Notes: a model not told the origin generated them from the letters alone. A DNA stretch of 64,000 nucleotides from Amycolatopsis methanolica 239 (GCF_000739085.1 NZ_CP009110.1:4030001-4094000); one strand, 5' to 3'; shown: positions 53,748 through 63,000, numbered from the stretch's first letter. Numbers and translations are program-made.

Positions 53748-54389
53748 ATGCCGGGCATGGATCTCCTCGCGGTGCTGCCCGCCTTCGCCCTGGCCGTGGT
53801 CCTGATTTCAGCCTCGCCGGGGCCGGCGATGGCCCTGATCCTGCGCCGGGCGGCGGTGCGGGGGTTCCGCGGGGCGGTGCCGACCGTGCTCGGTCTCGAG
53901 GCCGGGCTGTACGTGTGGGCGTTGTTCGCCGCGGCGGGACTGGCGGCTTTGGTCGCCGCGTCGGAGGTCGCGTTCCTCGTGCTGCGTGTCGTTGGCGCCG
54001 GGTTCCTGATCTACCTGGGGGTCAAGGCGTGGCGGTCGGCCTGGCGCCCAGCCGAGCCCGCTGACGAACCGCCCGCGGCGTCGGCCAAGGGCTGGGCCAA
54101 GGCCTTCGCCGAGGGCGTCATCGTCATGCTGGCGAACCCGAAACTGGCCGCGTTCATGATCGCGTTCTACCCGCAGTTCGTGCCCGACGGGCGGCCCTTG
54201 TTCGGCACGACCGCGCTGCTCGCCGTGTTCCAGGTGGCCCTGGAGACCGTGCTGTACCTAGCGCTGGCGGCCGCGGTCGGCCGGGCAGGCGGGTGGTTCC
54301 GCCGGCCCGCGGTCCGCCGCAGGCTCGACACGCTCAGCGGCGCCGTCCTGATCGCCCTCGGGGTGCGGATGGCGGCGGAAAGCCGGTGA
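53748..54389 (+). CDS. LysE/RhtB-family exporter
   Basis: A 213-aa inner-membrane protein with about six helices and the family's signature ISASPGPAMALILRRAAVRG after helix 1, then VVGAGFLIYLGVKAWRSA and VIVMLANPKLAAFMIAFYPQF. LysE/RhtB proteins export amino acids or related small molecules. ATG 53748 (or 53757) begins it. The cargo is unknown and the neighbours give no hint. Confidence 0.92.
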   Translation: MPGMDLLAVLPAFALAVVLISASPGPAMALILRRAAVRGFRGAVPTVLGLEAGLYVWALFAAAGLAALVAASEVAFLVLRVVGAGFLIYLGVKAWRSAWRPAEPADEPPAASAKGWAKAFAEGVIVMLANPKLAAFMIAFYPQFVPDGRPLFGTTALLAVFQVALETVLYLALAAAVGRAGGWFRRPAVRRRLDTLSGAVLIALGVRMAAESR

Positions 54390-54392
54390 CGG

Positions 54393-54953
54393 TCAGCTCG
54401 CGGTGCGCTTGGCGTTGAAGCGCGCCTTCTTCTGACGGTTCCCGCACGTGTTCATGTCGCACCACTTGCGCGTGCGGCTCTGGCTGGTGTCGAAGAACGC
54501 CGCCTTGCAGGTCGGCGACGCGCACAGGGCCAGCTTTCCGTCTCGCTCGCCGGCGATGATGCTGATCGCGTCGTCGGCGATCACGCCGAGCGCGTCTTCC
54601 ACGGCCGACGGCGAGCTGAGCCGCCACCGCCGCTCCCCCTCGGGCGTCAGCACAGCCGCCGCCCGGCCCCGAACGCTGCGGTCGTTGATGACCGCAACCG
54701 CGGCGGCGGGGAGGGCTTCGCGGATCGCGGCTGCCGTCGCGGCGGCGTGGATCGCTTCCCGCAGTTCTTTGGCGAGTTCCAGCTGGGCGGGGGTGCAGGA
54801 GTCCACGGCGAGGCCGTACACCGCCAGCCAGTCGACGAGCCGCTGCGGCGTGGGGATGCGCTCCACCGGCTCGCCGTGACGCTCCGACAACGTCCCCGTG
54901 AAGCTGGTCGCCAGCACGCTACCGAGGCGGAATTCGGGAAGCCCAGTACGCAT
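54393..54953 (-). CDS. CGNR zinc-finger (ABATE domain) regulator
   Basis: A 186-aa protein. The N-terminal ABATE ligand-binding helices (ERIPTPQRLVDWLAVYGLAV, then LELAKELREAIHAAATAAA) are followed by the C-terminal CGNR zinc finger: LCASPTCKAAFFDTSQSRTR, then KWCDMNTCGNRQKKARF. This family is thought to act as stress-linked transcription regulators. ATG 54953. It converges on the LysE gene with 3 bp between the stops and is divergent from the epoxide hydrolase, which may be its target. Confidence 0.93.
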   Translation of the reverse strand: MRTGLPEFRLGSVLATSFTGTLSERHGEPVERIPTPQRLVDWLAVYGLAVDSCTPAQLELAKELREAIHAAATAAAIREALPAAAVAVINDRSVRGRAAAVLTPEGERRWRLSSPSAVEDALGVIADDAISIIAGERDGKLALCASPTCKAAFFDTSQSRTRKWCDMNTCGNRQKKARFNAKRTAS

Positions 54954-55032
54954 GGAACCACCGTAGCCGGTTGCGCGTCCCCGGGACGAGTGTTAGAACC
55001 GTCTTAGCCGGTTCGCCGATGGAGGAGGGCTC

Positions 55033-56178
55033 ATGCCCAGCAGCGACGTGCACGCATTCGAGACCCACACGACCGACGCCGAGCTCGACGACCTGCGCGC
55101 GCGATTGGCCGCGGCGCGGCTACCCGAGCCCGAAACGGCCCGACGCCGATGGGAGCAGGGCGTTCCGCTCGCCGACCTGGTCGAGCTCGTGCACTACTGG
55201 CGCACCGGCTACGACTGGCGGTGGTTCGAGAGGCGCCTCGACGAGATCAGCCAGTTCCGCACGACCATCGACGGCCTGGGCATCCACTTCCTGCACCGCC
55301 GGTCCGCGCGCGCGGAGGCCACTCCGCTGATCCTTACCCACGGCTGGCCAGGCAGCGTCGCCGAGTTCGTCGACGTGGTGGACGAGCTGGCCGATCCGGA
55401 AGACGCGGCCGCGCCGGCGTTCCACGTCGTGGTCCCGTCGCTGCCCGGCTTCGGCTACAGCGACAAGCCGTCCACCACCGGGTGGGGCACCGAAAGGATC
55501 GCGGCCGCCTGGGTGGAGCTGATGGGCCGGCTCGGCTACCGCGAGTTCCTCGCGCACGGCGGGGACTGGGGCGGCAACATCACCACGGTCCTCGGCGGCC
55601 GGTTCCCGGAGCACGTGCTCGGCATCCACAGCACCTTCGCGGAGGGGCCGCCCGGGTTGAGCGCGGACGGGCTGACGGCGGTCGAGCGCAAGTGGGCCGA
55701 GGACACCCGGCACTTCTGGCGCCACCGCGCGGCGTACGCGAAGCAGCAAGCGACCCGGCCGCAGACCATCGGCTACTCGCTCGTCGACTCGCCGATCGGG
55801 CTGCTCGCCTGGATCCTCGACAAGTTCGCCGAGTGGTCGGACACCGAGGACAGCCCGTTCGAGACGATCTCCCGGGACCGGGTCCTGGACGACGTGACCC
55901 TGTACTGGCTGACGCGGACGGGCGCGTCAGCGGCGCGCATCTACTACGAGAGCCACAACTCGCTGGATCCGGAACTCCGGGTCGACGTCCCGTCGGCGAT
56001 CACGATGTACCCGCGCGACATCGAGAAGTGCCCGCGCCCGTGGGCGCAGGAGCGGTACCGGCAGATCGTCCGGTGGCGGTCGCCCGAACGCGGGGGACAT
56101 TTCCCGTCGCTGGAGGTTCCCGGGTACTTCGTCCAGGACCTGCGCGACGGCCTCGCGGCGGTCATGGCCGCTCGCTGA
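55033..56178 (+). CDS. Epoxide hydrolase (EHN-type alpha/beta hydrolase)
   Basis: A 381-aa enzyme with the N-terminal EHN domain (FETHTTDAELDDLRARLAAA, WFERRLDEISQFRTTIDGLG) and an alpha/beta hydrolase core. HGWPGS forms the oxyanion hole, the nucleophile is Asp in HGGDWGGNI, and the histidine lies in RGGHFPSLEVP. It opens epoxides to diols through an aspartyl ester. ATG 55033 follows GGAGGAGGG. Natural substrates in soil actinomycetes are unknown. Confidence 0.93.
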   Translation: MPSSDVHAFETHTTDAELDDLRARLAAARLPEPETARRRWEQGVPLADLVELVHYWRTGYDWRWFERRLDEISQFRTTIDGLGIHFLHRRSARAEATPLILTHGWPGSVAEFVDVVDELADPEDAAAPAFHVVVPSLPGFGYSDKPSTTGWGTERIAAAWVELMGRLGYREFLAHGGDWGGNITTVLGGRFPEHVLGIHSTFAEGPPGLSADGLTAVERKWAEDTRHFWRHRAAYAKQQATRPQTIGYSLVDSPIGLLAWILDKFAEWSDTEDSPFETISRDRVLDDVTLYWLTRTGASAARIYYESHNSLDPELRVDVPSAITMYPRDIEKCPRPWAQERYRQIVRWRSPERGGHFPSLEVPGYFVQDLRDGLAAVMAAR

Positions 56179-56258
56179 GCCCAGTCCAGTGCCGCCTTCG
56201 CAGGCGAGGGTTGCGCCCCTGCGGTCCGTGGTAGTCCCAGGTCCGAGGGAGGGCGGAC

Positions 56259-57476
56259 ATGGTGGAGCGGGCCGAGGTGGTCGTGGTCGGCGCGGGGCTG
56301 GCCGGGCTGGCCGCGGCCCGGACCCTGCAGGGCGCCGGGCTGCACGTGCTGGTGTGCGAGGCCGGGGACGACATCGGTGGCCGGGTGCGCACCGACGTGG
56401 TCGACGGTTTCCGCCTCGACCGCGGGTTCCAGGTGCTGCTGCCGGCCTACCCGGCGGTGCGCGAGATGGTCGACGTCGCGGAGTTGCGGCTGCAGCACTT
56501 CACGCGGGGGGTGGTCGCGGACGGGCAGGCGCTCGCGCCGCCGTGGCGGCACCGGAGCGCGCTGCGGGACCTGCTCGCCTTCGGCGCCGGACGGCCGCGG
56601 GATGTCGCGGCTCTGCTGGCGATGTCGGCGCGGGACGTGCTCGCGCCAGCCCGCCGGCTCAAGGCGGGCGGGGATTCGACGATCGCCGAGGACCTGGCCC
56701 GCCGCGGGGTAAGCGCGCGGACGGTCGACGAGGTGATGCGGCCGTTCCTCGCCGGGGTCTTCCTGGACCGTCCACTGCGGACCTCCGCCCGGGCCTTCCA
56801 CCTGGTGTGGCGGAGCTTCCTGCGTGGCGGTGGCGCGTTGCCCGCGTCCGGGATGGGCACGCTGCCGCACCTGCTCGCCCGCGACCTGATGCCCGGGACC
56901 GTCCGATGTGGAGTGCGGGTGACCGGGATCTCCGGCGACGGCGTCACGACCGACCGCGGCGAGGTGCGGGCAAAGGCGGTCGTGGTGGCCGCGCCCGAGG
57001 TCCTGCTGGGCGTGCCCGAGCCGGACTGGCACGCGGTGACAACCTACTACTACCGGACGAGCGGCCGCCCTCCGCTGCGTCAGCCGACGCTGCTCACCGA
57101 CAGCGGCGAGCTGCTGGTCAACACCGCGGTGATCAGCGCCGTCGCCCCGGGGTACGCGCCGCCGGGGCAGACGCTGGTCGCCGCGTCGGTGCCGGAACGC
57201 TGCGACACCGGCAACGAGCTGGAGCCGCACGTGCGGACCACGCTCGCGCAGGTCTACGACACGTCGACGACGGACTGGGAGCTGGTGGAGACCTACGCGA
57301 TCGCGCGGGCGCTGCCGGTCATGCCGGCCGGCCACCCGCTACGGCAGCCGGTGCGGCTCGCGCCGGGCCGCTACGTGTGCGGCGACCACCGGGACACCAG
57401 CTCCATCCAGGGCGCGCTGGTGTCCGGCCGCCGCGCGGCCGCGGCCGTGCTGGCGGACCTGCACTCCCGCCCGTGA
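56259..57476 (+). CDS. FAD-dependent oxidoreductase (phytoene desaturase/amine oxidase-like)
   Basis: A 405-aa flavoprotein. The dinucleotide motif is VVVVGAGLAGLAAARTL followed by the GG motif DDIGGRVRTDVVDGFRLDRG. The C-terminal FAD contact is YVCGDHRDTSSIQGALVSGR. RRAAAAVLADL ends the fold. The group contains protoporphyrinogen oxidase-like and phytoene desaturase-like enzymes. No isoprenoid genes are nearby, so the substrate is open. ATG 56259 has GAGGGAGGG upstream. Confidence 0.88.
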   Translation: MVERAEVVVVGAGLAGLAAARTLQGAGLHVLVCEAGDDIGGRVRTDVVDGFRLDRGFQVLLPAYPAVREMVDVAELRLQHFTRGVVADGQALAPPWRHRSALRDLLAFGAGRPRDVAALLAMSARDVLAPARRLKAGGDSTIAEDLARRGVSARTVDEVMRPFLAGVFLDRPLRTSARAFHLVWRSFLRGGGALPASGMGTLPHLLARDLMPGTVRCGVRVTGISGDGVTTDRGEVRAKAVVVAAPEVLLGVPEPDWHAVTTYYYRTSGRPPLRQPTLLTDSGELLVNTAVISAVAPGYAPPGQTLVAASVPERCDTGNELEPHVRTTLAQVYDTSTTDWELVETYAIARALPVMPAGHPLRQPVRLAPGRYVCGDHRDTSSIQGALVSGRRAAAAVLADLHSRP

Positions 57477-57492
57477 CCGCCGGCCGCGGTCC

Positions 57493-58371
57493 TCATCGGA
57501 CACCCGTCTTCACCGGTCGCAGCGGCGCGGCCGGCCGTTGCCCGGCGACGATCGCGGCCAGGGCGAGCGCGAAACCGGTCAGCTGGACCGGCCCGAGCGT
57601 CTGCCCCAGGACGACGACCCCGAGCAGCGCGGCGACCATCGGCGACAGCAGGCCGAGCACCGCGACCGAGGTGACCGGTAGCCGGGTGATCCCGCGGAAC
57701 CACAGCACGTACGCCAGCAGCCCGCCGACGAGCCCGAGCCACAGGTAGCCGAGCACGGCGGGCAGGTCGACCGCGGGCGGCGCGCCCTCGACCAGGAATG
57801 TCACCGGCACCAGGAACAGCCCGCCCGCGCTAAGCTGCCAAGCGGCGAACGCGGTCGGGCCGACACCGGCGGGGCGGCCCCACTTCTTGGTGAGCGTGAC
57901 GCCCAGCGCCATGGTCGCCGCGCCGCCCAGGCCGGCCAGGATTCCGGCCACGTCGAAGCCGGCGGCCGGGCCGAGCACGACCAGGCCCACCCCGACGACG
58001 CCGGTCACGCCCCACGCGAACCGCCACGCCGACGGGCTTTCCCGCAGGACCGCGACGGCGAGCACGGCCACGACCAGCGGCTGCGTGGCGCCCAGGGTCG
58101 CCGCGACCCCGCCGGGGAGCCGTTCGGCGGCGACGAACAGCAGCGGGAAGAACAGGCCGATGTTGAGCACTCCGAGCGCGGCGGCCTTCCACCACCAGGC
58201 GCCGCGCGGCAGCGTCCGGGTGACGGCGAGGGCGATCAGGCCCGCGGGCAGCGCCCGGAGCAGGCCCGCGAACATCGGGTGCGCGGGCGGCAGCAGTTCG
58301 GTGGTGACGACGTAGGTCGATCCCCAGACCACGGGCGCGAAGGCGGCCAGTGCGGTGTCGCGGAGTTTCAC
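57493..58371 (-). CDS. EamA/DMT-family transporter
   Basis: A 292-aa membrane protein with ten helices in two EamA repeats (AFAPVVWGSTYVVTTELLPP, AVLGLLSPMVAALLGVVVLG). DMT carriers export amino acids, nucleosides or drugs. GTG 58371. It is divergent from a LysR gene with a perfect inverted repeat between them, so it is probably that regulator's target. It converges on the flavoprotein gene. Confidence 0.9.
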   Translation of the reverse strand: MKLRDTALAAFAPVVWGSTYVVTTELLPPAHPMFAGLLRALPAGLIALAVTRTLPRGAWWWKAAALGVLNIGLFFPLLFVAAERLPGGVAATLGATQPLVVAVLAVAVLRESPSAWRFAWGVTGVVGVGLVVLGPAAGFDVAGILAGLGGAATMALGVTLTKKWGRPAGVGPTAFAAWQLSAGGLFLVPVTFLVEGAPPAVDLPAVLGYLWLGLVGGLLAYVLWFRGITRLPVTSVAVLGLLSPMVAALLGVVVLGQTLGPVQLTGFALALAAIVAGQRPAAPLRPVKTGVR

Positions 58372-58424
58372 GGTTCCAGTCTTGGCGCCCGTGATCGATG
58401 AGTCCAACACATGTCCGTCATCTG

Positions 58425-58447
58425 ATCCATCGTGATGCACGATGGAT
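58425..58447. promoter_or_regulatory. Perfect inverted repeat ahead of the LysR gene
   Basis: ATCCATCGTG and CACGATGGAT flank a 3-nt ATG spacer, giving a 23-bp site with T-N11-A-type symmetry. It lies between the divergent DMT transporter and LysR genes and ends 2 bp before GTG 58450, so bound LysR protein would cover its own start region and repress itself. Confidence 0.65.
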
Positions 58448-58449
58448 GG

Positions 58450-59325
58450 GTGGAACTCCAGCAGATGCGGTACGTCGTCGCGGTGGCCGAAACGGGCAGC
58501 TTCACCCGCGCGGCGCAGCGGTGCCTCGTGGTGCAGTCGGCGCTCAGCCATCAGATCGCCCGCCTGGAACGGGAGCTGGGTGCGCGCCTGTTCGACCGCA
58601 CCAGCCGCCGGGTGCGGCTGACCGCGGCGGGAGCGGCTTTCCTGCCCGCGGCGCGGCAGTGCCTGGACTTCGCCGAGCGGGCGGCGGCGGAGGTGGCGGC
58701 CGCGGTCGGCGAGGTGCGCGGGCGGCTGAGTGTCGGGGTGATCCCGACGGTCGCGGCGGTCGACCTGCCTGCCGCGCTGCACGAGTTCCGGCGGCGTTAC
58801 CCGCAGGTGCGGGTCCGCCTGCGGATGGCGGCGAGCCACGAACTGGTCGAGCAGGTCCGGCAGGGCGCGCTGGACCTGGCGTTCCTCGGTCTGCCGCTCA
58901 CGGCGCGGCCCGAGGGCGTGCGGGCGCACGAACTGGCGCGGGACCGGCACGTCGCCATCGTCGCGCCGGAGCACCCGCTGGCCGCCCGCGCGGAGACCGA
59001 CCTGCGGACCCTGGCCGGCGAGGAGTTCGTCGACTTCCCGGAAGGCTCCCCCGGCCGCACCCAGTCCGACCAGGCCTTCGCCGCCGCGGGACTGACCCGG
59101 AACGTGGCCTTCGAGGTGACGACGGCGGACCTGATGGCCGGCCTCGTGCGGGAAGGCCTGGGTGTGGCGATGCTGCCGTCGACCTACGCGCCCGGCCTGG
59201 CGGGCGTGGCCACCGTGCCCGTCACCGACGCCCCCGCGCGGATCGAGCACCTGGTGTGGAGCGCGGCCGGGCTGCCCCCCGCGGCCGCCGCGTTCCTCGA
59301 GGTGCTCGGGGTTGCGGTCGGATGA
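58450..59325 (+). CDS. LysR-type regulator next to the DMT transporter
   Basis: A 291-aa LTTR: ELQQMRYVVAVAETGSFTRA, then CLVVQSALSHQIARLERELG for the winged helix, and an effector domain (GRLSVGVIPTVAAVDLPAAL, QGALDLAFLGLPL, GLVREGLGVAMLPSTYAP). GTG 58450 is chosen because it gives the usual family start and leaves the inverted repeat outside the coding region; GTG 58432 and ATG 58435 would put the repeat inside it. It probably controls the divergent transporter. Confidence 0.9.
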   Translation: MELQQMRYVVAVAETGSFTRAAQRCLVVQSALSHQIARLERELGARLFDRTSRRVRLTAAGAAFLPAARQCLDFAERAAAEVAAAVGEVRGRLSVGVIPTVAAVDLPAALHEFRRRYPQVRVRLRMAASHELVEQVRQGALDLAFLGLPLTARPEGVRAHELARDRHVAIVAPEHPLAARAETDLRTLAGEEFVDFPEGSPGRTQSDQAFAAAGLTRNVAFEVTTADLMAGLVREGLGVAMLPSTYAPGLAGVATVPVTDAPARIEHLVWSAAGLPPAAAAFLEVLGVAVG

Positions 59326-59335
59326 CGCACGATGC

Positions 59336-60193
59336 TCAACGAACGCCGTCCGCGGCCGCTGTCGCAGGGGCCACCGGAGTGAACGGGCGCAGCTCTTCCC
59401 GGCCGCCGTGGACGACGATGCAGGTGGATTCGGGCACCTCCCGCCACGCCCCACGCAGGTCGCCCAGCGGCTCGGACACTACGAGCCGCGCGTCGTCGGA
59501 CAGCACGTGCAGCGCCGGGTTGTCCGGGTACTGGTGCCGGAGCGTGGACAGGTCGACGCTGTGGAACAGCGACCTCGACCGGGCCTCGCTGGAATACCGG
59601 AACGCCCACGTGGTCTCCCCGTCGGTCGTGGCGACTGTCATCTGGATCGGGTTCACCACCGAGTGGCGCCGGCCCACCTCTTCGACCAGTCCGACCGTCC
59701 GGGCCACCGCGGCGACCGGATCGGCCTCCAGGCCGAAGGTCACGGCGAGGTAGAACAGGATCTCCGAGTCGGTGGACCCCTGGATCTCCGGGAAGAGCAG
59801 CGGGTCGACGGCCAGGGTGAGCTCGCGTCGCACGGCGGGGAACCCGGCGATGAGCCCGTTGTGCATCCACAGCCAGCGGCCGTGGCGGAACGGATGGCAG
59901 TTCGTCTTCTGCACCGCCGATCCCGTCGATGCGCGGATGTGCGCGAACACGTGCCCGGATTCGAGCTGCGCCGCGATCTCGCGAAGATTGCGGTCGTTCC
60001 AGGCGGGTTCGGTGCTCAGGAACAACCCCGGAGTCGGCACGTTGCCGTACCACCCGACACCGAACCCGTCCCCGTTCGTGGTTTCCGCACCAAGGCGCGC
60101 GTGCTTGCTCTGCAGGACGAGCGAGTTCGCGGGCCTGTAGAGGAGCTCGTCGAGGCGCACAGGCGAACCGGAATACGCCAGCCAGCGACACAT
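59336..60193 (-). CDS. Class II glutamine amidotransferase-like protein
   Basis: A 285-aa N-terminal-nucleophile hydrolase. The start MCRWLAYSG gives Cys2 as the nucleophile after methionine removal, which fixes ATG 60193. NGDGFGVGWYG, FAHIRASTGSAVQKTNCHPF, WLWMHNGLIAGFP and GSTDSEILFYLAV are the glutamine-binding and oxyanion parts. It resembles YafJ/EgtC-type amidotransferases. No ergothioneine genes are adjacent, so a hydrolytic role on gamma-glutamyl compounds is a guess. It converges on the LysR gene, with 10 bp between the stops. Confidence 0.92.
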   Translation of the reverse strand: MCRWLAYSGSPVRLDELLYRPANSLVLQSKHARLGAETTNGDGFGVGWYGNVPTPGLFLSTEPAWNDRNLREIAAQLESGHVFAHIRASTGSAVQKTNCHPFRHGRWLWMHNGLIAGFPAVRRELTLAVDPLLFPEIQGSTDSEILFYLAVTFGLEADPVAAVARTVGLVEEVGRRHSVVNPIQMTVATTDGETTWAFRYSSEARSRSLFHSVDLSTLRHQYPDNPALHVLSDDARLVVSEPLGDLRGAWREVPESTCIVVHGGREELRPFTPVAPATAAADGVR

Positions 60194-60407
60194 ATCGGGC
60201 CTCCCACATCGGCACGCACTCCCTACTGTCGCCGCCACGCGATCCGCGGTCCTCGTCCGCGACGGGTGAGCTTCGAGTCACCCACGCGGTGTCAGGGATC
60301 GTGCCGGTGACGTGAACCGCCGTGAGGGTCATTGCCCGGGCATGGCGACACCATCTCCGGGGTACCCCCGATCGAGTGATGGTCGGGGTGGATGATGAGG
60401 CGCATCG

Positions 60408-61217
60408 ATGACGAGCAGTGCGGCGACGAACAGAACCACGGGCCGGCCGGCGGGGGTGCGGGGCCGTTCCGCGGCACAGGCCGCCGGTCGCGCGGGCATG
60501 GTCTGCTGGGGTCTGGTCCACCTGGTAGTCGCCTACCTGGCGCTCCGCGTCGCCTCGGGGGACGGCGGCAAGGAGGCCGACCAGAAGGGCGCGCTGCAGG
60601 AGGCCGGGTCCACCGCGGCCGGCCAGGTGGTGCTGTGGGTGCTCGCGATCGGGCTGATCGCGTTCGGGGGGTGGCTGTTCTTGATGACCGCCCGCGGCTA
60701 CACCTGGGTGCCGAAGCGGGGCACGCGGATGCGCAAGCGCGTCGGGTCCGCGGCGCGGGGTGTGGTGGTGCTGGCACTGGCCTACACCGCGATCCGGCTC
60801 GCGACGGGTAGTGGCTCGGCCGGCGGCCGCAGCAGGCGTTCACCGCGCGGCTGCTCCAGCTGCCCGCCGGGCAGGCGCTCGTGGCGATCGCCGGGGCGGC
60901 GGTGGTCGCGGTCGGAGTCGCCGCGGCGGTCAAGGGGTTCAAGCGCAGCTTCCTCGAGGACCTGGACCTGCCGGACCTGCCGGCCGGCACCCGCAAGTCG
61001 GTCGAGTGGCTCGGCTCGGCCGGGTACATCGCCAAGGGCGTGGTGTACGCGATCATCGGCGGTCTGCTCGGGTACGCCGCGCTGCGCTCGGACGCCGGCC
61101 AGGCTGGCGGGGTCGACAAAGCCCTCCGCACGCTCGCGGCCCAGCCCTACGGCGTCGTCCTGCTGGCGGTGGTGGCGATCGGGCTGGCGGCGTTCGGCGT
61201 CTACTGCCTCGCCGCGG
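60408..61217 (+). pseudogene. DUF1206 membrane protein, frameshifted
   Basis: A multi-helix actinobacterial membrane protein with repeated GxxxxG-type helix pairs: AGMVCWGLVHLVVAYLALRV, WLFLMTARGYTWVPKRG, then ARGVVVLALAYTAIRLATGS. Near 60830 the frame changes. The other frame continues LLQLPAGQALVAIAGAAVVA, VGVAAAVKGFKRSF, GYIAKGVVYAIIGGLLGYAA and IGLAAFGVYCLAAAR. The end is also unclear: the frame runs on into the next gene without a stop, unless a second slip near 61218 leads to EPSG and a stop at 61248. ATG 60408. The function of DUF1206 is not known. Confidence 0.75.
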
Positions 61218-61259
61218 CGCGCGCACAAGAGCTGAGCCTTCTGGCTAAGCTGACGCCCG

Positions 61260-61651
61260 TGACCATCTGGACGGACGTCATCAACTACGTACGCATCCGG
61301 TACGAGGTGCTGGAGGAGAGCGAGCACTGGCTGCGCTTCCGCCTGGACACCGACGGCGGCCGCACCCAGCAGGTCACCGTGCACCACCTGCCCGACGTCG
61401 ACGGCGCCGAGTGGGCCGAGATCTCCTCGGCCGTCGGCTGGGCCGACAAGATCGACCTGCGCCGCCTGCTCGAGCTGGCGGGCGGCTCGTCGGTCGGCGG
61501 CGCCGCGATCGTGGACGGGGTGGCGCTGATCAAGCACACCGTGCCGCTGACATCGCTGCACCTGCGAGAGGAGTTCGAGCGGCCGCTGCTGTCGGTCGTC
61601 GCGCAGGCGGACGCGTTCGAGAAGGAACTGTCCAGCGGCGACGAGTTCTGA
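61260..61651 (+). CDS. Small YbjN-like/chaperone-fold hypothetical protein
   Basis: A 130-aa protein read in frame from GTG 61260: TIWTDVINYVRIRYEVLEES, then RFRLDTDGGRTQQVTVHHL and LELAGGSSVGGAAIVDGVAL with FEKELSSGDEF at the end. The alternating strand-helix pattern and length fit small sensory or chaperone-like domains of the YbjN/T3SS-chaperone fold. The upstream DUF1206 frame reads through into it without a stop. The fusion may be an artefact, since both parts occur as separate proteins. No catalytic motif is seen. Confidence 0.6.
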
Positions 61652-61762
61652 CCCGCACTCCACCAGCCCCCGCACGGGTGGTGCGCTCCGGGCGGGAACT
61701 TCCCAGCCCGGTGCAGCCGCTCTGGGTGAAGGCCGCGGACGGCGGCGGCGAAGGTGACCGCG

Positions 61763-62356
61763 CTAGCCGGCGGTGATCTCGGCGGCGGTGCGGCAGCCGG
61801 CGGTGGCGAGGTCGAGGTTGGCCAGCGACGCGAGGTGCACGGCCTCGTCGGCGGCGGCCACGCAGTCGCTCACGGGATGGACGACGAACCCGAGGTCGGT
61901 GGCGTGGCGTGCGGTCTGCTCGACGGTCAGGTTGGTGGCCACGCCGGTGACGTACAGCGTGGTGATGCCGCCGTCGCCGAGGCGGGCGGCGAGGTCGTTG
62001 CCGGCGAGCCCGGAGAGTTTCTGGTTGTCGGCGACGTGGTCGGGCTTGGCGAGGTGGGTCATCTCGGGAATGAGCTGGGTGCCGCCCGCGTCGGGCCGGA
62101 CCTGCTCCTGTGCTTGGCCGACGGCGGTCATGAACGCGGTGTTGCGCACGAGCCTGCCCTCGTCCTCGGGGATCGTGAAGCGGGTGAAGTAGACCGGGAT
62201 GCCGGCACCGGCGGCCCACTCGTGGAACCGGACCGCGCGGGCGACGACCCCGCTGTGCTCGACGGGCGCGGCGAGCATGCCGCCGAAGAAGCCCTCCGGT
62301 TTGATGACGTTGACCTGCCAGTGCAGGGCGAGCACGGCGCTGTGTTCGACGGTCAC
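61763..62356 (-). CDS. Isochorismatase-fold protein lacking the catalytic residues
   Basis: A 197-aa cysteine-hydrolase-fold protein. The three catalytic positions are changed. The Asp of the family's IDMQ reads HWQ in LALHWQVN. The Lys region before SAF reads DNQKLSGLAGNDL with Asn in its place. The nucleophile Cys of NVCVE reads Thr in GVATNLTVEQTARHA. The core is otherwise well kept (VPVYFTRFTIPE-like IPVYFTRF, YVTGVATN, HPVSDCVAAADEAVH). It is probably a binding or regulatory relative rather than an enzyme. ATG 62356 is the start. The functional maleamidase at 43332-44018 shows the intact triad. Confidence 0.82.
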   Translation of the reverse strand: MTVEHSAVLALHWQVNVIKPEGFFGGMLAAPVEHSGVVARAVRFHEWAAGAGIPVYFTRFTIPEDEGRLVRNTAFMTAVGQAQEQVRPDAGGTQLIPEMTHLAKPDHVADNQKLSGLAGNDLAARLGDGGITTLYVTGVATNLTVEQTARHATDLGFVVHPVSDCVAAADEAVHLASLANLDLATAGCRTAAEITAG

Positions 62357-62419
62357 CCCCCGAGCCTATCGGCGACCTACAGTGGGAGGCAGCAGTTTCT
62401 GCGGGGAAAGGAGCAGGCC

Positions 62420-62797
62420 ATGGCCGTCCAGCTCAACCACACGATCGTCGAGGCCCGGGACCGGGAGGCGACGGCGAAGTTCCTGACGGAGATCCTCGGG
62501 CTGCCCGACCCGGTGCCGTACGGCCCGTTCCTGGTGGTGCAGACCTCGAACGAGGTGTCGCTGGACGTGGTCGGCGCCGACGGGCCGGTGCACCCCCAGC
62601 ACTACGCCTTCCTGGTGAGCGACGCGGAGTTCGACAGCATCTTCGAGCGGATCACGGCGCGCGGGCTGGAGTACTGGGCGGACCCGTTCGGCCAAGAACC
62701 GGGCCGCATCAACCACCACGACGGCGGCCGGGGCGTGTATTGGAACGACCCGAACGGGCACCGGCTGGAGATCATCACCAAGCCCTACGGGGGCTGA
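62420..62797 (+). CDS. VOC-family (glyoxalase/dioxygenase fold) protein
   Basis: A 125-aa single VOC module: LNHTIVEARDREATAKFLTE, ILGLPDPVPYGPFLVVQTSN, then GGRGVYWNDPNGHRLEIITK. Possible metal ligands are His in LNHTIVEA, His in HPQHYAF and Glu in RLEII. VOC proteins include glyoxalases, resistance proteins and extradiol dioxygenases, and this one is too short to say which. ATG 62420 follows GGAAAGGAG at 7 nt. Confidence 0.92.
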   Translation: MAVQLNHTIVEARDREATAKFLTEILGLPDPVPYGPFLVVQTSNEVSLDVVGADGPVHPQHYAFLVSDAEFDSIFERITARGLEYWADPFGQEPGRINHHDGGRGVYWNDPNGHRLEIITKPYGG

Positions 62798-63000
62798 CGG
62801 CCACGGACGGTCTGCGACGTTGGTCTACCTGCGGTTGCGTGGTTGCCGCGACGAACCCGCTGAGTGCCAACCAGAGTTAACCCCGCATGACCTGATCCGT
62901 CCGCCCGGGACGATCACCGGTACACCGCGTTAACGCCGGCGAAGCGGCGGTGACACCGCTGCCCGGTGCACTGTTCCACGACCCGCACCAGTTGCGGGGC

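Noticed and set aside
61763-62356. Annotating this as a second maleamidase or nicotinamidase
   Set aside because: All three catalytic residues of the family are replaced, and no nicotinamide or maleamate genes adjoin it.
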